A DNA stretch of 64,000 nucleotides from Bacteriovorax sp. BAL6_X (GTDB lineage Bacteria; Bdellovibrionota; Bacteriovoracia; Bacteriovoracales; Bacteriovoracaceae), in assembly GCF_000443995.1 (NCBI RefSeq), contig NZ_AUMC01000008.1, positions 1-64,000 of the forward strand. The letters run 5' to 3'. The notes below the pieces were generated by a model. It saw only the letters and a program-made list of their open reading frames with translations, searched no databases and was not told the DNA's origin. A program made the position numbers and the translations under genes. The stretch's first letter is position 1. Each line of letters begins with the position of its first letter. Positions 53,112-62,125 of the stretch are shown piece after piece.

Positions 53112-54293
53112 CTACTTAATCCTAGCAGCGAAGCCTTTTTCTATTGGCACCTTACGGTAGCGAGCGACCACCTTTACGATTGCTGATGCACTTGAGACCT
53201 CATAAACCTTTCCCTGGGCAACCAAAATATTGCCACCAAAGTAGTCGGTCTTATAAATATCAACAATATTTCCGGCCTGGATGTCATCAAGGGATCCGTG
53301 ATCTATCTTGATAAAAACACCTCTTGGTGAAACCTTAATAACGTTGGCCTCAACTGAGTATTCTTTAAAACTTTCTTCAAATTTTTGTTGTGCTGTAACG
53401 CCACCGGTAGTCCAACTTAGCCCAAGTGTTGTATAGAAGTCTTTATCTGCAGATGTTCCTAAAACCTTTGTCCCAACAGTTGCATAGGCCAGGTACTTAC
53501 TTCCAAATATCGTTTGCACACTAGCATCAATATTTACAAATTGACGATTAATGGAGTTCCATCTTGAAGTGTAACCGCTTGCCACAACTGGTTTTGCATT
53601 AGGAGTGTCAGTGTATTCATCTCCACCTAGTGAATAAACACCATTTGCAGAAAACCAAAAGGCCCAGTCAACATAGTGCTTAACAAGACGAGCATCAAAA
53701 GTAACTTCAGATGAAATAGGGGCCCCAGGGATGCGATAGCCGATCTTAAAATCGTATGAGGTCCACTTTGTTGATTCAAATTTTGCCAGGAAATTAACTT
53801 CGATATCATTTCCACCATCACCTAGGATTAGCTCATCACTTGGAGCCGAACCAGAATATGTATCGACCGTGTAAGGCCTAAAGCGGTAAATTGCACTAAG
53901 TGCAAAATCTTTTCCGTGTTTTTTATCAAGGCCATAGAAAGCACCAACATAGAACGACTCTAGGCCTGCTGTTGTTTGTGTTTCATTTGTGTCACCACTA
54001 CTGATATAGCGGCCTGTAAGACCAGCAAGAAGCTGAAATTTAGACATGATGGCATATTGATAATCAATATTCCCATCAAGAAGATTATAGCTAACGTCAT
54101 CATTGTAAACGACTTCATTTCCATCACTATCTACTTGTGAAAGAGTTGAAGAAAAACTTCCCTCTATCTTAACTTTAGATGCGCCCTTATTTAAGGCCGT
54201 GGCATCTGATTGATAGATACGAGAGTTGGCCAAAGCAAGTGGCCCAGTGGCAAGCAATGTCATTAACGTAATAAAGATCTTTATAAATTCCAT
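53112..54293 (-). CDS. Exported barrel-like outer-membrane protein with a small C-terminal beta domain
   Basis: Unrecognised, 393 residues. A signal peptide (cut near ALAN, residue 23) is followed by about 280 residues of alternating amphipathic strands with turn-rich loops (YQYAIMSKFQLLAGLTGRYI, YDFKIGYRIPG, WAFWFSANGVYSLGG), as in outer-membrane barrels. The last about 75 residues (from YSVEANVIKVSPRGVFIKID) look like a separate small beta domain with the feel of surface or flagellar-assembly SH3-like folds. No lipobox. It is flanked by short gaps and no clear partner. Confidence 0.6.
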   Translation of the reverse strand: MEFIKIFITLMTLLATGPLALANSRIYQSDATALNKGASKVKIEGSFSSTLSQVDSDGNEVVYNDDVSYNLLDGNIDYQYAIMSKFQLLAGLTGRYISSGDTNETQTTAGLESFYVGAFYGLDKKHGKDFALSAIYRFRPYTVDTYSGSAPSDELILGDGGNDIEVNFLAKFESTKWTSYDFKIGYRIPGAPISSEVTFDARLVKHYVDWAFWFSANGVYSLGGDEYTDTPNAKPVVASGYTSRWNSINRQFVNIDASVQTIFGSKYLAYATVGTKVLGTSADKDFYTTLGLSWTTGGVTAQQKFEESFKEYSVEANVIKVSPRGVFIKIDHGSLDDIQAGNIVDIYKTDYFGGNILVAQGKVYEVSSASAIVKVVARYRKVPIEKGFAARIK

Positions 54294-54349
54294 ATGTTAT
54301 ATAGAATAACCTTCTTTATTACTTTTTAATATAGATAGAATTCTTTTAC

Positions 54350-54976
54350 CTAGCAGGCGATATTTTGCGCCCTTTCCCCGAGTTTATCGATCAAGATTTT
54401 CGTAAACCATTTTTTCTCGGCCAAGTAGCTTTGAAAAACAATTCCATTCTCACTTGCAAGTCGCTTCATAGATAGAAGGCCAATACCATTAGAGGCCTTA
54501 TTTAAATCAGAGTGCTGATCAATTTCATTTGATAGAGTAATTTGAATCTTTTCTCCAACTTCACTGATATGACAATTAATCTTACCTTCAGGCCTTGACC
54601 ATAGATAGATATTCTTTGAAATATTTTTTATGAGGCGTTCAAAAATTTGTTCATCACAAGAAAATTCGATAGGGGCCAGCTCACATTGTGAAACTTCAAC
54701 TACTAAATCGACATTAAGCTGATAGATCTCAAATTGCATCTTACATGTTTCAATTAAGTCAGTGAACCGATAGGGGCCATTATCTTTTAAACGATTAAAT
54801 TGCTTGGAGATCTGATTTTCAAGGGCCGCAATTTCATTATAAATGACTTCTAGGCCTGACTGATCCATTTGACCATTACGCGACTCTAGATACAATTTTA
54901 GCCCATGCGTATGATTTAGAAGATCATGAAGGAAATGAAGAGCTTCATTATTTTCTTTTAGTTTTGAGTCAGACAT
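54350..54976 (-). CDS. Sensorless histidine kinase-like protein
   Basis: The 208-residue protein has no sensor or membrane part. An N-terminal helical pair carries FLHDLLNHTHGLKLYLE, a His-Asp motif like an H-box or a Spo0B-type phosphotransfer helix. The rest is a short GHKL ATPase-like fold: an N-box-like FERLIKNISKNIYLWS and a G-box ASNGIGLLSMKRLASENG. The D-box is weak, so ATP binding is not certain. Its ATG follows a hairpin whose 3' arm contains the only GAGG ribosome site. It probably passes phosphate to a receiver encoded elsewhere. Confidence 0.65.
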   Translation of the reverse strand: MSDSKLKENNEALHFLHDLLNHTHGLKLYLESRNGQMDQSGLEVIYNEIAALENQISKQFNRLKDNGPYRFTDLIETCKMQFEIYQLNVDLVVEVSQCELAPIEFSCDEQIFERLIKNISKNIYLWSRPEGKINCHISEVGEKIQITLSNEIDQHSDLNKASNGIGLLSMKRLASENGIVFQSYLAEKKWFTKILIDKLGERAQNIAC

Positions 54977-54978
54977 AA

Positions 54979-55005
54979 AAAGGCCTCTATTTTCTAGAGG
55001 CCTTA
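54979..55005 (-). terminator. eno terminator overlapping the ribosome site of the next gene
   Basis: AAGGCCTCTA and TAGAGGCCTT pair around TTTTC, followed by TTTTT and then the ATG at 54976. It is a strong terminator after eno, and its 3' arm holds the GAGG of the kinase gene. Readthrough would therefore hide that site in the stem. Confidence 0.85.
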
Positions 55006-55016
55006 TTTATTCTTAC

Positions 55017-56297
55017 TTAGATTAATCCGTCGTATTTTGCTTCACTACCAAGGGCCTCTTCAATTCTTAGTAGTTGATTGTATTTTGCAAGACGATCACT
55101 TCTTGAAGCTGAACCTGTTTTGATTAGTCCGCTTGAAGTTGCTACCGCAAGATCAGCAATGAATGCATCACTTGTTTCTCCTGAACGGTGAGAAATAATT
55201 GCTCTAAAGTCATTTTCAAAGGCCAGCTTTAGCGTATCAAATGTCTCACTTAGAGAACCAATTTGATTGATCTTAACTAAGATCGAGTTTGCTTGCTTCT
55301 TTTCAATACCTTCAGCTAGAATCTTCTTATTCGTTACAAATAAGTCATCACCAACTAGTAAACACTTATCCCCTAACTTTGCAGTCAGTTTTACCCAACC
55401 AGAATAATCAGCTTCGTCCAGCCCGTCTTCAATTGAATATATCGGATATTTTGAGGCTAAATTTGAGTAATATTCAACCATATCTTCACTTGAATAACTC
55501 TTTCCTTGCATTTGGTAACTACCATCTTTAAAAAATTCCGATGCAGCAGCATCCAGCGAGATCGAAATATCTTGGCCTGGCCTATATCCAGCTTTTTCAA
55601 TAGCACTTAGGATTAGATCAAGGGCCTCTTCGTGTGATTTAAGAGATGGTGCAAAACCACCTTCGTCACCAACATTTGTTGAATACCCTTTTTCAGTTAA
55701 AACACTTTTTAGAGCATGGAAAGTTTCAACACCTGCTCTTAAGTTTTCACTAAATGACTTATCCATATGTGGAATAATCATAAATTCCTGAATATCAAGA
55801 TTATTTGAAGCGTGTTCACCACCGTTAATAATATTCATCATTGGTGTTGGAAGACGATACTTATCATTTGCTACCGGAACACCTAGATCTTCTCTTAAAT
55901 AAGCGTATAGTGACTTTCCTTTCTCAAGTGCACCAGCGCGAGCAACACACATTGAAACCGCAAGAATTGCATTTGCACCTAGCTTTTCTTTATTTTCAGT
56001 TCCATCGATATCAAGCATCGCTTGATCAACAGCTCTTAGATCAAAAACATCCATCCCGATAATTTTTGGAGCAATATATTCATTGATATTTGAAATTGCC
56101 TTTTTAACAGACTTTCCAAGGTAGTAAGACTTATCACCATCTCTTAACTCTAAAGCTTCCTTAGAGCCAGTCGATGCCCCTGAAGGAACCGCTGCACGGG
56201 CCATAAAACCATTTTCAGTTATTAAATCAACTTCAACAGTTGGGTTTCCTCGTGAGTCTAAGATTTGACGTGGAGTTATAGATTTAATTTTAGACAT
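55017..56297 (-). CDS. eno: Enolase
   Basis: Glycolytic enzyme converting 2-phosphoglycerate to phosphoenolpyruvate, also part of RNA-degrading complexes in some bacteria. I start it at the ATG at 56297 ([20 protein letters not shown]), preceded by AAGGA at normal distance. A longer frame to 56330 adds 11 non-family residues. The result is 426 residues against 432 in E. coli. The signature [16 protein letters not shown], metal ligands in [17 protein letters not shown] and VGDDLFVTN, and the SHRSGET loop are all intact. Confidence 0.97.
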   Translation of the reverse strand: MSKIKSITPRQILDSRGNPTVEVDLITENGFMARAAVPSGASTGSKEALELRDGDKSYYLGKSVKKAISNINEYIAPKIIGMDVFDLRAVDQAMLDIDGTENKEKLGANAILAVSMCVARAGALEKGKSLYAYLREDLGVPVANDKYRLPTPMMNIINGGEHASNNLDIQEFMIIPHMDKSFSENLRAGVETFHALKSVLTEKGYSTNVGDEGGFAPSLKSHEEALDLILSAIEKAGYRPGQDISISLDAAASEFFKDGSYQMQGKSYSSEDMVEYYSNLASKYPIYSIEDGLDEADYSGWVKLTAKLGDKCLLVGDDLFVTNKKILAEGIEKKQANSILVKINQIGSLSETFDTLKLAFENDFRAIISHRSGETSDAFIADLAVATSSGLIKTGSASRSDRLAKYNQLLRIEEALGSEAKYDGLI

Positions 56298-56360
56298 ATA
56301 CCAATCCTTCGTTAGTTTAAAATTTGCCATATTTTAACTTACGCTATTAAGGATCGTCAC

Positions 56361-57137
56361 TTAGAAAAAGGGAAAACCTTCTAAATTTTGTTTTTTAACT
56401 TTGCGCCATAAATCAGGACTTTTACTGTCTCGATAATAGAAGAAGTCAACAATCTCGCCATCATTAGATATGACACATTGATCGGCCATATGCTTGGCCA
56501 CATGATAACAAGGAGAAATACTGCGGGCACCAACACTGGCCTTAAAAAACTCTTTTACAAATGGGTAGTGAGTGCATCCCAAAATGACATAATCAAAGCT
56601 CTCCTTCCCACCTGATGGGAAAATCGATTCGACAATCTCTCTAGATATTTCTTCTTCATTTAGTCTACCGCTGTCAAAGCTATCTTCAATAATTTTTGCA
56701 AGATTCTTCGATACGCGGTAAGCCAAGTGGCCTTCGGGATCATAACGATCTTTCAAACTCTGAAATCGCATCGAGTCGGCCGTAATTTTTGTCGTAAGAA
56801 CAACTCCTTTTTGTTTCCTAAGTTCTGGTCTAAGATTAATCACATTAATAAATGGCTCAATTCCAAAGAAGCGAATCATTGGATAATTTTCCCGTAGCTC
56901 ATTAATGGCCATGGCCGTTGCGGAGTTACAGGCAATTAAGATTGTTTCGATTCCGTTGGAAATGAAGTCATCTACAATATGTCGGCAAAAATTAAACACA
57001 TCTTCTTTTGTTTTATTACCATAAGGCGCATTAAGACGGTCTGCGAAATAATAAATTTCGCAACGATCCATCAATTTTGCGACTTCACGCAACACGCTAA
57101 GCCCACCAATGCCTGAATCAAAAATCCCTATCTTCAA
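56361..57137 (-). CDS. murI: Glutamate racemase
   Basis: Makes D-glutamate for peptidoglycan. The first motif GIFDSGIGGLSVLREV has the conserved Asp and Ser. The two catalytic Cys are in ILIACNSATAMAI (about 71-74) and ILGCTHYPF (about 185). The 258-residue length suits the family. The start codon is TTG, supported by AAGGTGA just upstream and by the immediate start of the first strand. It is divergent from the 57151 gene with 13 bases between start codons. Confidence 0.94.
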   Translation of the reverse strand: MKIGIFDSGIGGLSVLREVAKLMDRCEIYYFADRLNAPYGNKTKEDVFNFCRHIVDDFISNGIETILIACNSATAMAINELRENYPMIRFFGIEPFINVINLRPELRKQKGVVLTTKITADSMRFQSLKDRYDPEGHLAYRVSKNLAKIIEDSFDSGRLNEEEISREIVESIFPSGGKESFDYVILGCTHYPFVKEFFKASVGARSISPCYHVAKHMADQCVISNDGEIVDFFYYRDSKSPDLWRKVKKQNLEGFPFF

Positions 57138-57150
57138 TATTTCACCTTAA

Positions 57151-57918
57151 ATGCTAGACATCCCTAAAAAAGTCGTTATTTTATCCCTTATGGGTATTAA
57201 AAATAAATTCGTAAACTTTTTCTCTAGAATTAATAAAAACCGTCTATCTGATAATGATAGCAGAGACAAGATCTTAAAGTCTATGCATGACTCATTACAA
57301 AGTCCAATGCGAATTTGCTTGGCCCATAATAATTTTGAAAAATCGCCTCTACGTGAAGACCGCAAAAACCTCCACGATATCTACCTCCACACAGAGGCAC
57401 ATGATAGCAACCTACTAATGCACTTCGATCAAATGAAAGTACTAAACTTAGTGGACAAAGAATTTATCGAATATCAGAAAGAAGTTTTAGACTTTGATGC
57501 AAAAAAGTATGAACACCTTGCAATTAAGGCCATGATCGATGGCTCAATTAATTATCTTAAGATTATCTCCCCTAAGACTGGACTAAATGAAGACAAGTCC
57601 CTTGAGTGGCTTAAGGTAACATTACTTACCCTAAAAAAATCTCTTGCTCGCATTGATCACAGAAATACAATCTTAAGTTACAAAATTTTCTTTGGACAAT
57701 GGGAAGAGTCACCTATTCTTAGAGTGATTATTTATAATCTCGATATCAAATTAATTTTTCTAGCGGATCAATTGAAACTAGAAGTTAAGAACAAAGAAAA
57801 TCGTGAAGTATTTGATTCTCATTCAAAAAAGTATGAAGCTAACTTCTGTCAGCTTCATAATGATGTATTAAATGAAGTCATAAATTTATTTGTAAGTTTA
57901 AAACAAAGTATTAATTAA
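57151..57918 (+). CDS. Helical protein of unknown function
   Basis: Unrecognised, 255 residues, no signal peptide and no clear membrane helix. The sequence is mostly helical and rich in Lys, Asp, Leu and Asn. Segments such as FIEYQKEVLDFDAKKYEHLAI suggest long amphipathic helices. No Shine-Dalgarno precedes the ATG at 57151; an in-frame ATG at 57190 (MGIKNKFVNFF) is an alternative and would remove a hydrophobic start. Its 3' end overlaps the converging 57911 gene by eight bases. Confidence 0.5.
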   Translation: MLDIPKKVVILSLMGIKNKFVNFFSRINKNRLSDNDSRDKILKSMHDSLQSPMRICLAHNNFEKSPLREDRKNLHDIYLHTEAHDSNLLMHFDQMKVLNLVDKEFIEYQKEVLDFDAKKYEHLAIKAMIDGSINYLKIISPKTGLNEDKSLEWLKVTLLTLKKSLARIDHRNTILSYKIFFGQWEESPILRVIIYNLDIKLIFLADQLKLEVKNKENREVFDSHSKKYEANFCQLHNDVLNEVINLFVSLKQSIN

Positions 57919-58789
57919 ATTTAGAATTAAGCTTTGTTAAAAACTCTTGTGCACTTGTCGTAGCAATGGCCGTGTACTGATAAGAATCTAAAATTTCTGA
58001 CTGTACATCTTTTTTAAGGGCATAAAGCTTTTTAAGATCAACACCCTTAGGCTTCCCTTCTGACAACTTATTAAGTTGCTTATTGATTGAACGAAGCTCT
58101 CCAATATAAGTGTTAATTTCAATTTCTGATCCAAAAGAATTTAAATTCTTCGTCGAGTTAATAAGAATCTCTGAAAGATTTGATGTCTTCTTCTTTTCGT
58201 TCTTTAATACTGCAACGACATCATACTTACCACGACAATTCGTAATACGGCCCTTTAGAGAAGGACAATTAAAGGCAAGATTCTTAATCTCATAGCGAAC
58301 TTTTGTGTTATCACGAAAACCAATTTTTGCAATCACACGATTAAGATTTGCGATGATATCTTTTTTAAGTATTTTTGCGGCCTGATTCTTATCAAGTCCT
58401 AATTTATGATTTTTTAATTTTGTTAATACTGAAGTCTTAGAATTTGCAGCACTTTCAATATTAACGAGATTATTCTTTTCTAATTTAATATTAACAAGCG
58501 AGTTCTTTTCAACTAAGAGAGATTCATCAATAGCGACTTCTAAAATTTCTGTTGAAGCTTTCTTATTAAGGCCAACTTCTAGTTTCGGTCGCTCAATTCT
58601 TGTAAAGGCCAATTCCTTATACTGTCCTTGCCCATAATTCTTCAAAGTATAGATTTGTTCAGATTTAAGCTGAAAACGAATTGAATCAATATCATCTTGA
58701 ATTGTTTCTAGTGCAAAAATATTTGCAGATAGAGCAATCGCTGTCATCACTAGAGTTGATTTGATGAATGATTTCGTTCTATTTCTCAT
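57911..58789 (-). CDS. Exported protein of unknown function
   Basis: Unrecognised, 292 residues. The N-terminus is a twin of a Sec leader with basic start (MRNRTKSFIKS), hydrophobic core and cleavage near IFALE. The mature part is Lys/Leu/Asn-rich. Two Cys at about 171 and 181 (FNCPSLKGRITNCRG) probably form a small disulfide loop. The C-terminal about 60 residues are helical. It is convergent with 57151-57918 and divergent from the small acidic gene at 58986. Confidence 0.55.
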   Translation of the reverse strand: MRNRTKSFIKSTLVMTAIALSANIFALETIQDDIDSIRFQLKSEQIYTLKNYGQGQYKELAFTRIERPKLEVGLNKKASTEILEVAIDESLLVEKNSLVNIKLEKNNLVNIESAANSKTSVLTKLKNHKLGLDKNQAAKILKKDIIANLNRVIAKIGFRDNTKVRYEIKNLAFNCPSLKGRITNCRGKYDVVAVLKNEKKKTSNLSEILINSTKNLNSFGSEIEINTYIGELRSINKQLNKLSEGKPKGVDLKKLYALKKDVQSEILDSYQYTAIATTSAQEFLTKLNSKFN

Positions 58790-58950
58790 TTAATTTTTCC
58801 CTCAAAAATAAAATTAGGCTAACTGACGCCTTCAATAATATCAGTGGAAAGTGTTCTTATGTGCTTAGTTGAAAAATAGTAATGCCATGTTCATTTTCTA
58901 TGCACTAAATTTTTGACACACCTACAGGAATCTACGTAGTTTAAATTTTA

Positions 58951-58978
58951 TTGCTTTTTACTCTAATGTAATTACAAT
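58951..58978 (+). promoter_or_regulatory. Candidate promoter giving a leaderless transcript for the 58986 gene
   Basis: TTGCTT (58951-58956) and TACAAT (58973-58978, five of six) have a 16-base spacer. The expected start falls at the ATG at 58986, which lacks a Shine-Dalgarno. An isolated TTGACA at 58913 has no good -10 partner. Confidence 0.4.
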
Positions 58979-58985
58979 TAATTAT

Positions 58986-59243
58986 ATGAAAATAGACGTG
59001 GATATTGACAAGTTTTCAGGGGGTTACAAAGTAACATTTCCCCTATCAGAATTCAGTGACTTAAGTGACTTAAGTGACTTTAAGATGAGTATTGCTATCA
59101 TTAAGGTATTTAGCGCAGACATGGAGCTTGAGCCAGAACTAGAAGTGGATGATATCAAAGAAATCGTTGAAAAGACAAAAGAGCTAGATCAGGATCGATT
59201 TATCGTAGAAATCTATGAAGATGGAATTGAAGTCGATATCTAA
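58986..59243 (+). CDS. Small acidic protein with a triplicated nine-base repeat
   Basis: Unrecognised, 85 residues, strongly acidic (Asp, Glu) and without leader or membrane helix. A nine-base unit AGTGACTTA is present three times in a row (59055-59081, last copy ending TTT), which encodes SDLSDLSDF. The alternating strand-helix-strand pattern looks like a compact alpha/beta domain. It is convergent with cpaF. No Shine-Dalgarno is visible, while a -10-like TACAAT sits seven bases before the ATG. Confidence 0.6.
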   Translation: MKIDVDIDKFSGGYKVTFPLSEFSDLSDLSDFKMSIAIIKVFSADMELEPELEVDDIKEIVEKTKELDQDRFIVEIYEDGIEVDI

Positions 59244-59258
59244 TAGCTCTCTCTATTT

Positions 59259-60395
59259 CTAAGCTGCTTTCTTCTTAACCATATCCTTAACCCAATCAGG
59301 GGCCAAGAAGCTTGATTTTGGAAATGGCAGCTTGTGAACTACAATATCCTCAAAGAAAGTTGGCACGTAATTACACGGCACCATCTCTCCTACATACTTA
59401 CCTGTTTGTGGATCCTTTCCAGTCTGCACCCAGCGGAAAATATCACGAACAATATAATTGCCATTATTATCGACACCTAAAACTTCAGAAATATGTGAAG
59501 TACGACGTCCACCATCATGATATCGACTACATTGCACGACAATCTGTAGAGCACTTCCGACCATTTTCCTAACAGCATCAGGTGGGATCTTTGTGTCCCC
59601 CATAAGACACAGTGTCTCAAGACGAGTACAGGCGTCAATTGGGTTATTGGCGTGAACAGTTCCCATTGAACCGTCGTGACCAGTATTCATAACTTGAACA
59701 AGATCAAGTGCCTCATCACCACGTACCTCCCCGACAATAATTCTATCAGGACGAAGCCTCATGGCAGAAATAACGAGATCACGAATCGAAACTTCTTCAA
59801 TCCCTTTTAGCTCATCGGCCTTTCTCGTTTCAAAATTTACGACGTGTTCGGCGTCAACTTGTAGCTCTGCTGCATCTTCAATAATGATAAGTCTTTGTGT
59901 TTTTGGTATTCGACCACCGAGAACATTTAGCATGGTTGTCTTTCCAGAACCTGTACCACCAGAAACGAGAATATTCTTTCCAAGATAGACACAAATATCT
60001 AAGAATCGTGCGGCGACATCTGACATCGATCCGAATGAGATTAAATCTTTTAATGTAAGGCTATCTTTTGAAAACTTACGAATGGCCACTGTTGTCCCAT
60101 TTTTTGCCATAGGAGGCAGCACAACGTGAATACGCGAGCCATCAGGAAGACGAGCGTCCAGGCGAGGATTGTCTTCATCAATTGTACGGTTTACTGATTG
60201 AGCAATGGCACGCATTGCAGAGATTAAAGAGGATTCATCTTCGAATTGATTTGGAACTTTAAACACAAGTCCTTTCTTTTCAACAAAGATTTCATGAGGG
60301 CCATTAATCATAACTTCAGATACACCCTCATCTTCCAGAAGGTCTCCAATTGGATAAAGTAAATTCTTAATCGCATCGCTAAATACCGAAGACAT
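59259..60395 (-). CDS. cpaF: CpaF/TadA-type secretion ATPase (VirB11 superfamily)
   Basis: Hexameric ATPase that drives Tad (Flp) pilus assembly. An N-terminal domain (VSEVMINGPHEIFVE, about 24-38) precedes the P-loop ILVSGGTGSGKTTMLN at about 137-152. An Asp box (IIIEDAAELQ), a Walker B-like LRPDRIIVGEVRGDEALDLVQ and a His box (GTVHANNP) follow in order. The 378-residue length lacks the long N-terminal extension of some CpaF proteins. No other tad genes are adjacent; an Flp-like pilin lies at 7776-8030. The cupredoxin-like gene is 33 bases upstream on the same strand. Confidence 0.9.
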   Translation of the reverse strand: MSSVFSDAIKNLLYPIGDLLEDEGVSEVMINGPHEIFVEKKGLVFKVPNQFEDESSLISAMRAIAQSVNRTIDEDNPRLDARLPDGSRIHVVLPPMAKNGTTVAIRKFSKDSLTLKDLISFGSMSDVAARFLDICVYLGKNILVSGGTGSGKTTMLNVLGGRIPKTQRLIIIEDAAELQVDAEHVVNFETRKADELKGIEEVSIRDLVISAMRLRPDRIIVGEVRGDEALDLVQVMNTGHDGSMGTVHANNPIDACTRLETLCLMGDTKIPPDAVRKMVGSALQIVVQCSRYHDGGRRTSHISEVLGVDNNGNYIVRDIFRWVQTGKDPQTGKYVGEMVPCNYVPTFFEDIVVHKLPFPKSSFLAPDWVKDMVKKKAA

Positions 60396-60428
60396 AATCC
60401 CTCACAATCAACTCTTTAATAAACTGCT

Positions 60429-60881
60429 CTAGTCGTCTTTTGGACGCCAGACACGCACTCGTTCATTTTCACGAGATGCGATCTCTCTTTTTTGTTCGTC
60501 TTTCTTTGCCTTTTCACGTGGATGTTCTATGACAGTTAAAGTCCCACTTATCTGTCCTGATGGGCAATAGAATTTAAAGCGGCCAGGAGTATCAAGGAAA
60601 ACAGACGCCTCCCTAACTTCACCCTTCTTGGCCTCTACATATACTTCGTGTTCTTTTAAAATAAGACAACTTGGTAAGTTTGTAGCAGCTGTCACATAGA
60701 GATTAAGCTTCTCCCCTACAAATGCAGTTACTTTCGAAGGAAAAAACCCTTTGTCAGTTGCGATAATCGACAAGTCTCTTTTTGGAATATCAAACTCTTG
60801 CTTATGGAAATAAGTCTCCTTAATTCCAAAGGCATAACTTGTCACAATCAATGTAATTAACGTCACAGCGATGCTTTTCAT
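60429..60881 (-). CDS. Exported cupredoxin-like protein, probably not a normal copper site
   Basis: A 150-residue protein with signal peptide (cut near SYAFG). The pattern FFPSKVTAFVGEKLNLYVTA, a Cys-containing ATNLPSCLIL, and GRFKFYCPSGQISGTLTVIEHP is that of a cupredoxin fold such as cytochrome oxidase subunit II or nitrosocyanin relatives. The usual loop Cys-x-x-His with a later Met is replaced by YCPSGQISG, so the blue-copper ligand set is incomplete. The C-terminus is a charged helix. It precedes cpaF by 33 bases and may be co-transcribed with it. Confidence 0.6.
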   Translation of the reverse strand: MKSIAVTLITLIVTSYAFGIKETYFHKQEFDIPKRDLSIIATDKGFFPSKVTAFVGEKLNLYVTAATNLPSCLILKEHEVYVEAKKGEVREASVFLDTPGRFKFYCPSGQISGTLTVIEHPREKAKKDEQKREIASRENERVRVWRPKDD

Positions 60882-61103
60882 AAATTATTTATCGGAAGCT
60901 TATCGACGATACTTTAGTCCTCTACTCAAATTTAGCTGAGGGTTTTGGTCGTTATTTCAGAGACTTAAGAGCATTAACAAATCTTATGAATTAATTTAGT
61001 TATAAAAAATAGTAGGTGGCACTAAAATGAGGACATATTGTTTGTAGGTTTAAGAGCAACTTTGCGATTTTATTGATACGGAAATCAAGACAAGGAAATC
61101 AAC

Positions 61104-61523
61104 ATGAAGGCACTCATAATTGACGACAAAAGAACAATTTCGGAATCATTAAAGTCACTTATTGCAAGTAGTGGCTACTTTGCAAATGTGTCAATGGCCT
61201 CAAATGGGCTTGATGCCTGTAAAATGATCAGAGACGATAATTATGACCTTATTGTCATTGACCTAAATCTACCGGAAATGGGTGGTCAAGAAGTCCTTCA
61301 ATATATTGAGCAGCTTTACGGCGTAAATAACATGGAAGGAAAGAGGAATGAAAATTATCCTCATATCATGTTGATCTCTGGCGATATCGATGTAGATAAA
61401 ATTCACGATGCTTCAAAGTTAAATGTAGAGGAAGTTCTAACAAAGCCATTTAACGTCCAGGACTTTAATCATAAGCTCTATTCAATTCTTGAAAATTTAA
61501 ACGGTGAGATTATCGCTGCTTAG
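61104..61523 (+). CDS. Single-domain response regulator receiver
   Basis: CheY-like receiver of 139 residues without output domain. The acidic pair is in LIIDDKRTIS, the phosphorylated Asp in LIVIDLNLPEMGGQEVL, the switch Ser in MLISGDID and the Lys in LTKPFN. A short insert with NNMEGKRNENYP lies before the fourth strand. AAGGAA precedes the ATG. No kinase is adjacent. Its 3' end overlaps the converging Hsp20-like gene by 14 bases, which could allow antisense interference. Confidence 0.88.
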   Translation: MKALIIDDKRTISESLKSLIASSGYFANVSMASNGLDACKMIRDDNYDLIVIDLNLPEMGGQEVLQYIEQLYGVNNMEGKRNENYPHIMLISGDIDVDKIHDASKLNVEEVLTKPFNVQDFNHKLYSILENLNGEIIAA

Positions 61524-61995
61524 ATTTTTCCAATACCTTAAAATCAAGAATAATATTACCATCCTTAACACTCATCTTCACAGTCGTTGAATCAAGGCCA
61601 GCTCTAATTGGAACAGACTGAGTAAAAGAAGATTTTGAAATACCGTTTGGAGACTTGATAACTTTTTGCCCCTTGATTACGACAAGCCCTTCTTTAACTT
61701 CAATATTGACTTCATCGTCTTTAGTAGCTTTGACAACTAGTGTGTCAGCATCCTGCCAAAAATATTCAACCATATTGACGTGATGATTGAGGCGATCAGG
61801 TAGCCCTTGAATCTGTCCCATCTTCTGCATTCTTTCAAACATTTTTTGTATTTCAGCATCAAAGCTATCACCGGCCTGCATTTGTTTCATCATTTCATCA
61901 CGCATCTGCATAATCTGATCAACAAGCGGATCATTACCTTGGCCATAACTTACAACTGAAAGTGTAAATAAAGAGATAAAAACTAGCTTCTTCAT
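61510..61995 (-). CDS. Exported Hsp20/alpha-crystallin-like protein
   Basis: The 161-residue protein begins with a signal peptide (cut near SYGQ). It then has a Met/Gln-rich helix (about 28-60) and an alpha-crystallin-like domain: VVKATKDDEVNIEVKEGLVV, GISKSSFTQSVPIRAGLD and VKMSVKDGNIILDFKV, with the order of strands seen in small heat-shock proteins. It lacks the C-terminal IxI motif. Small heat-shock proteins are nearly always cytoplasmic, so an exported copy is unusual. A holdase role in the periplasm is an inference. Confidence 0.65.
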   Translation of the reverse strand: MKKLVFISLFTLSVVSYGQGNDPLVDQIMQMRDEMMKQMQAGDSFDAEIQKMFERMQKMGQIQGLPDRLNHHVNMVEYFWQDADTLVVKATKDDEVNIEVKEGLVVIKGQKVIKSPNGISKSSFTQSVPIRAGLDSTTVKMSVKDGNIILDFKVLEKSKQR

Positions 61996-62125
61996 ATTGC
62001 TAAAATCTTATCATAATTTTAGTATGTTAGACAGATTCACAGTAAAAAAATCATCACATCCACAATGCATCACAGCATCAAGAAACCAACAAAATCTTAC
62101 ATTGAGGCCTAAATCAAAAAAAGAC

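Noticed and set aside
59055-59081. Short tandem repeats as a CRISPR array
   Set aside because: Nine-base units without spacers inside a coding frame are not a CRISPR array. No other regularly spaced repeats were seen in the window.
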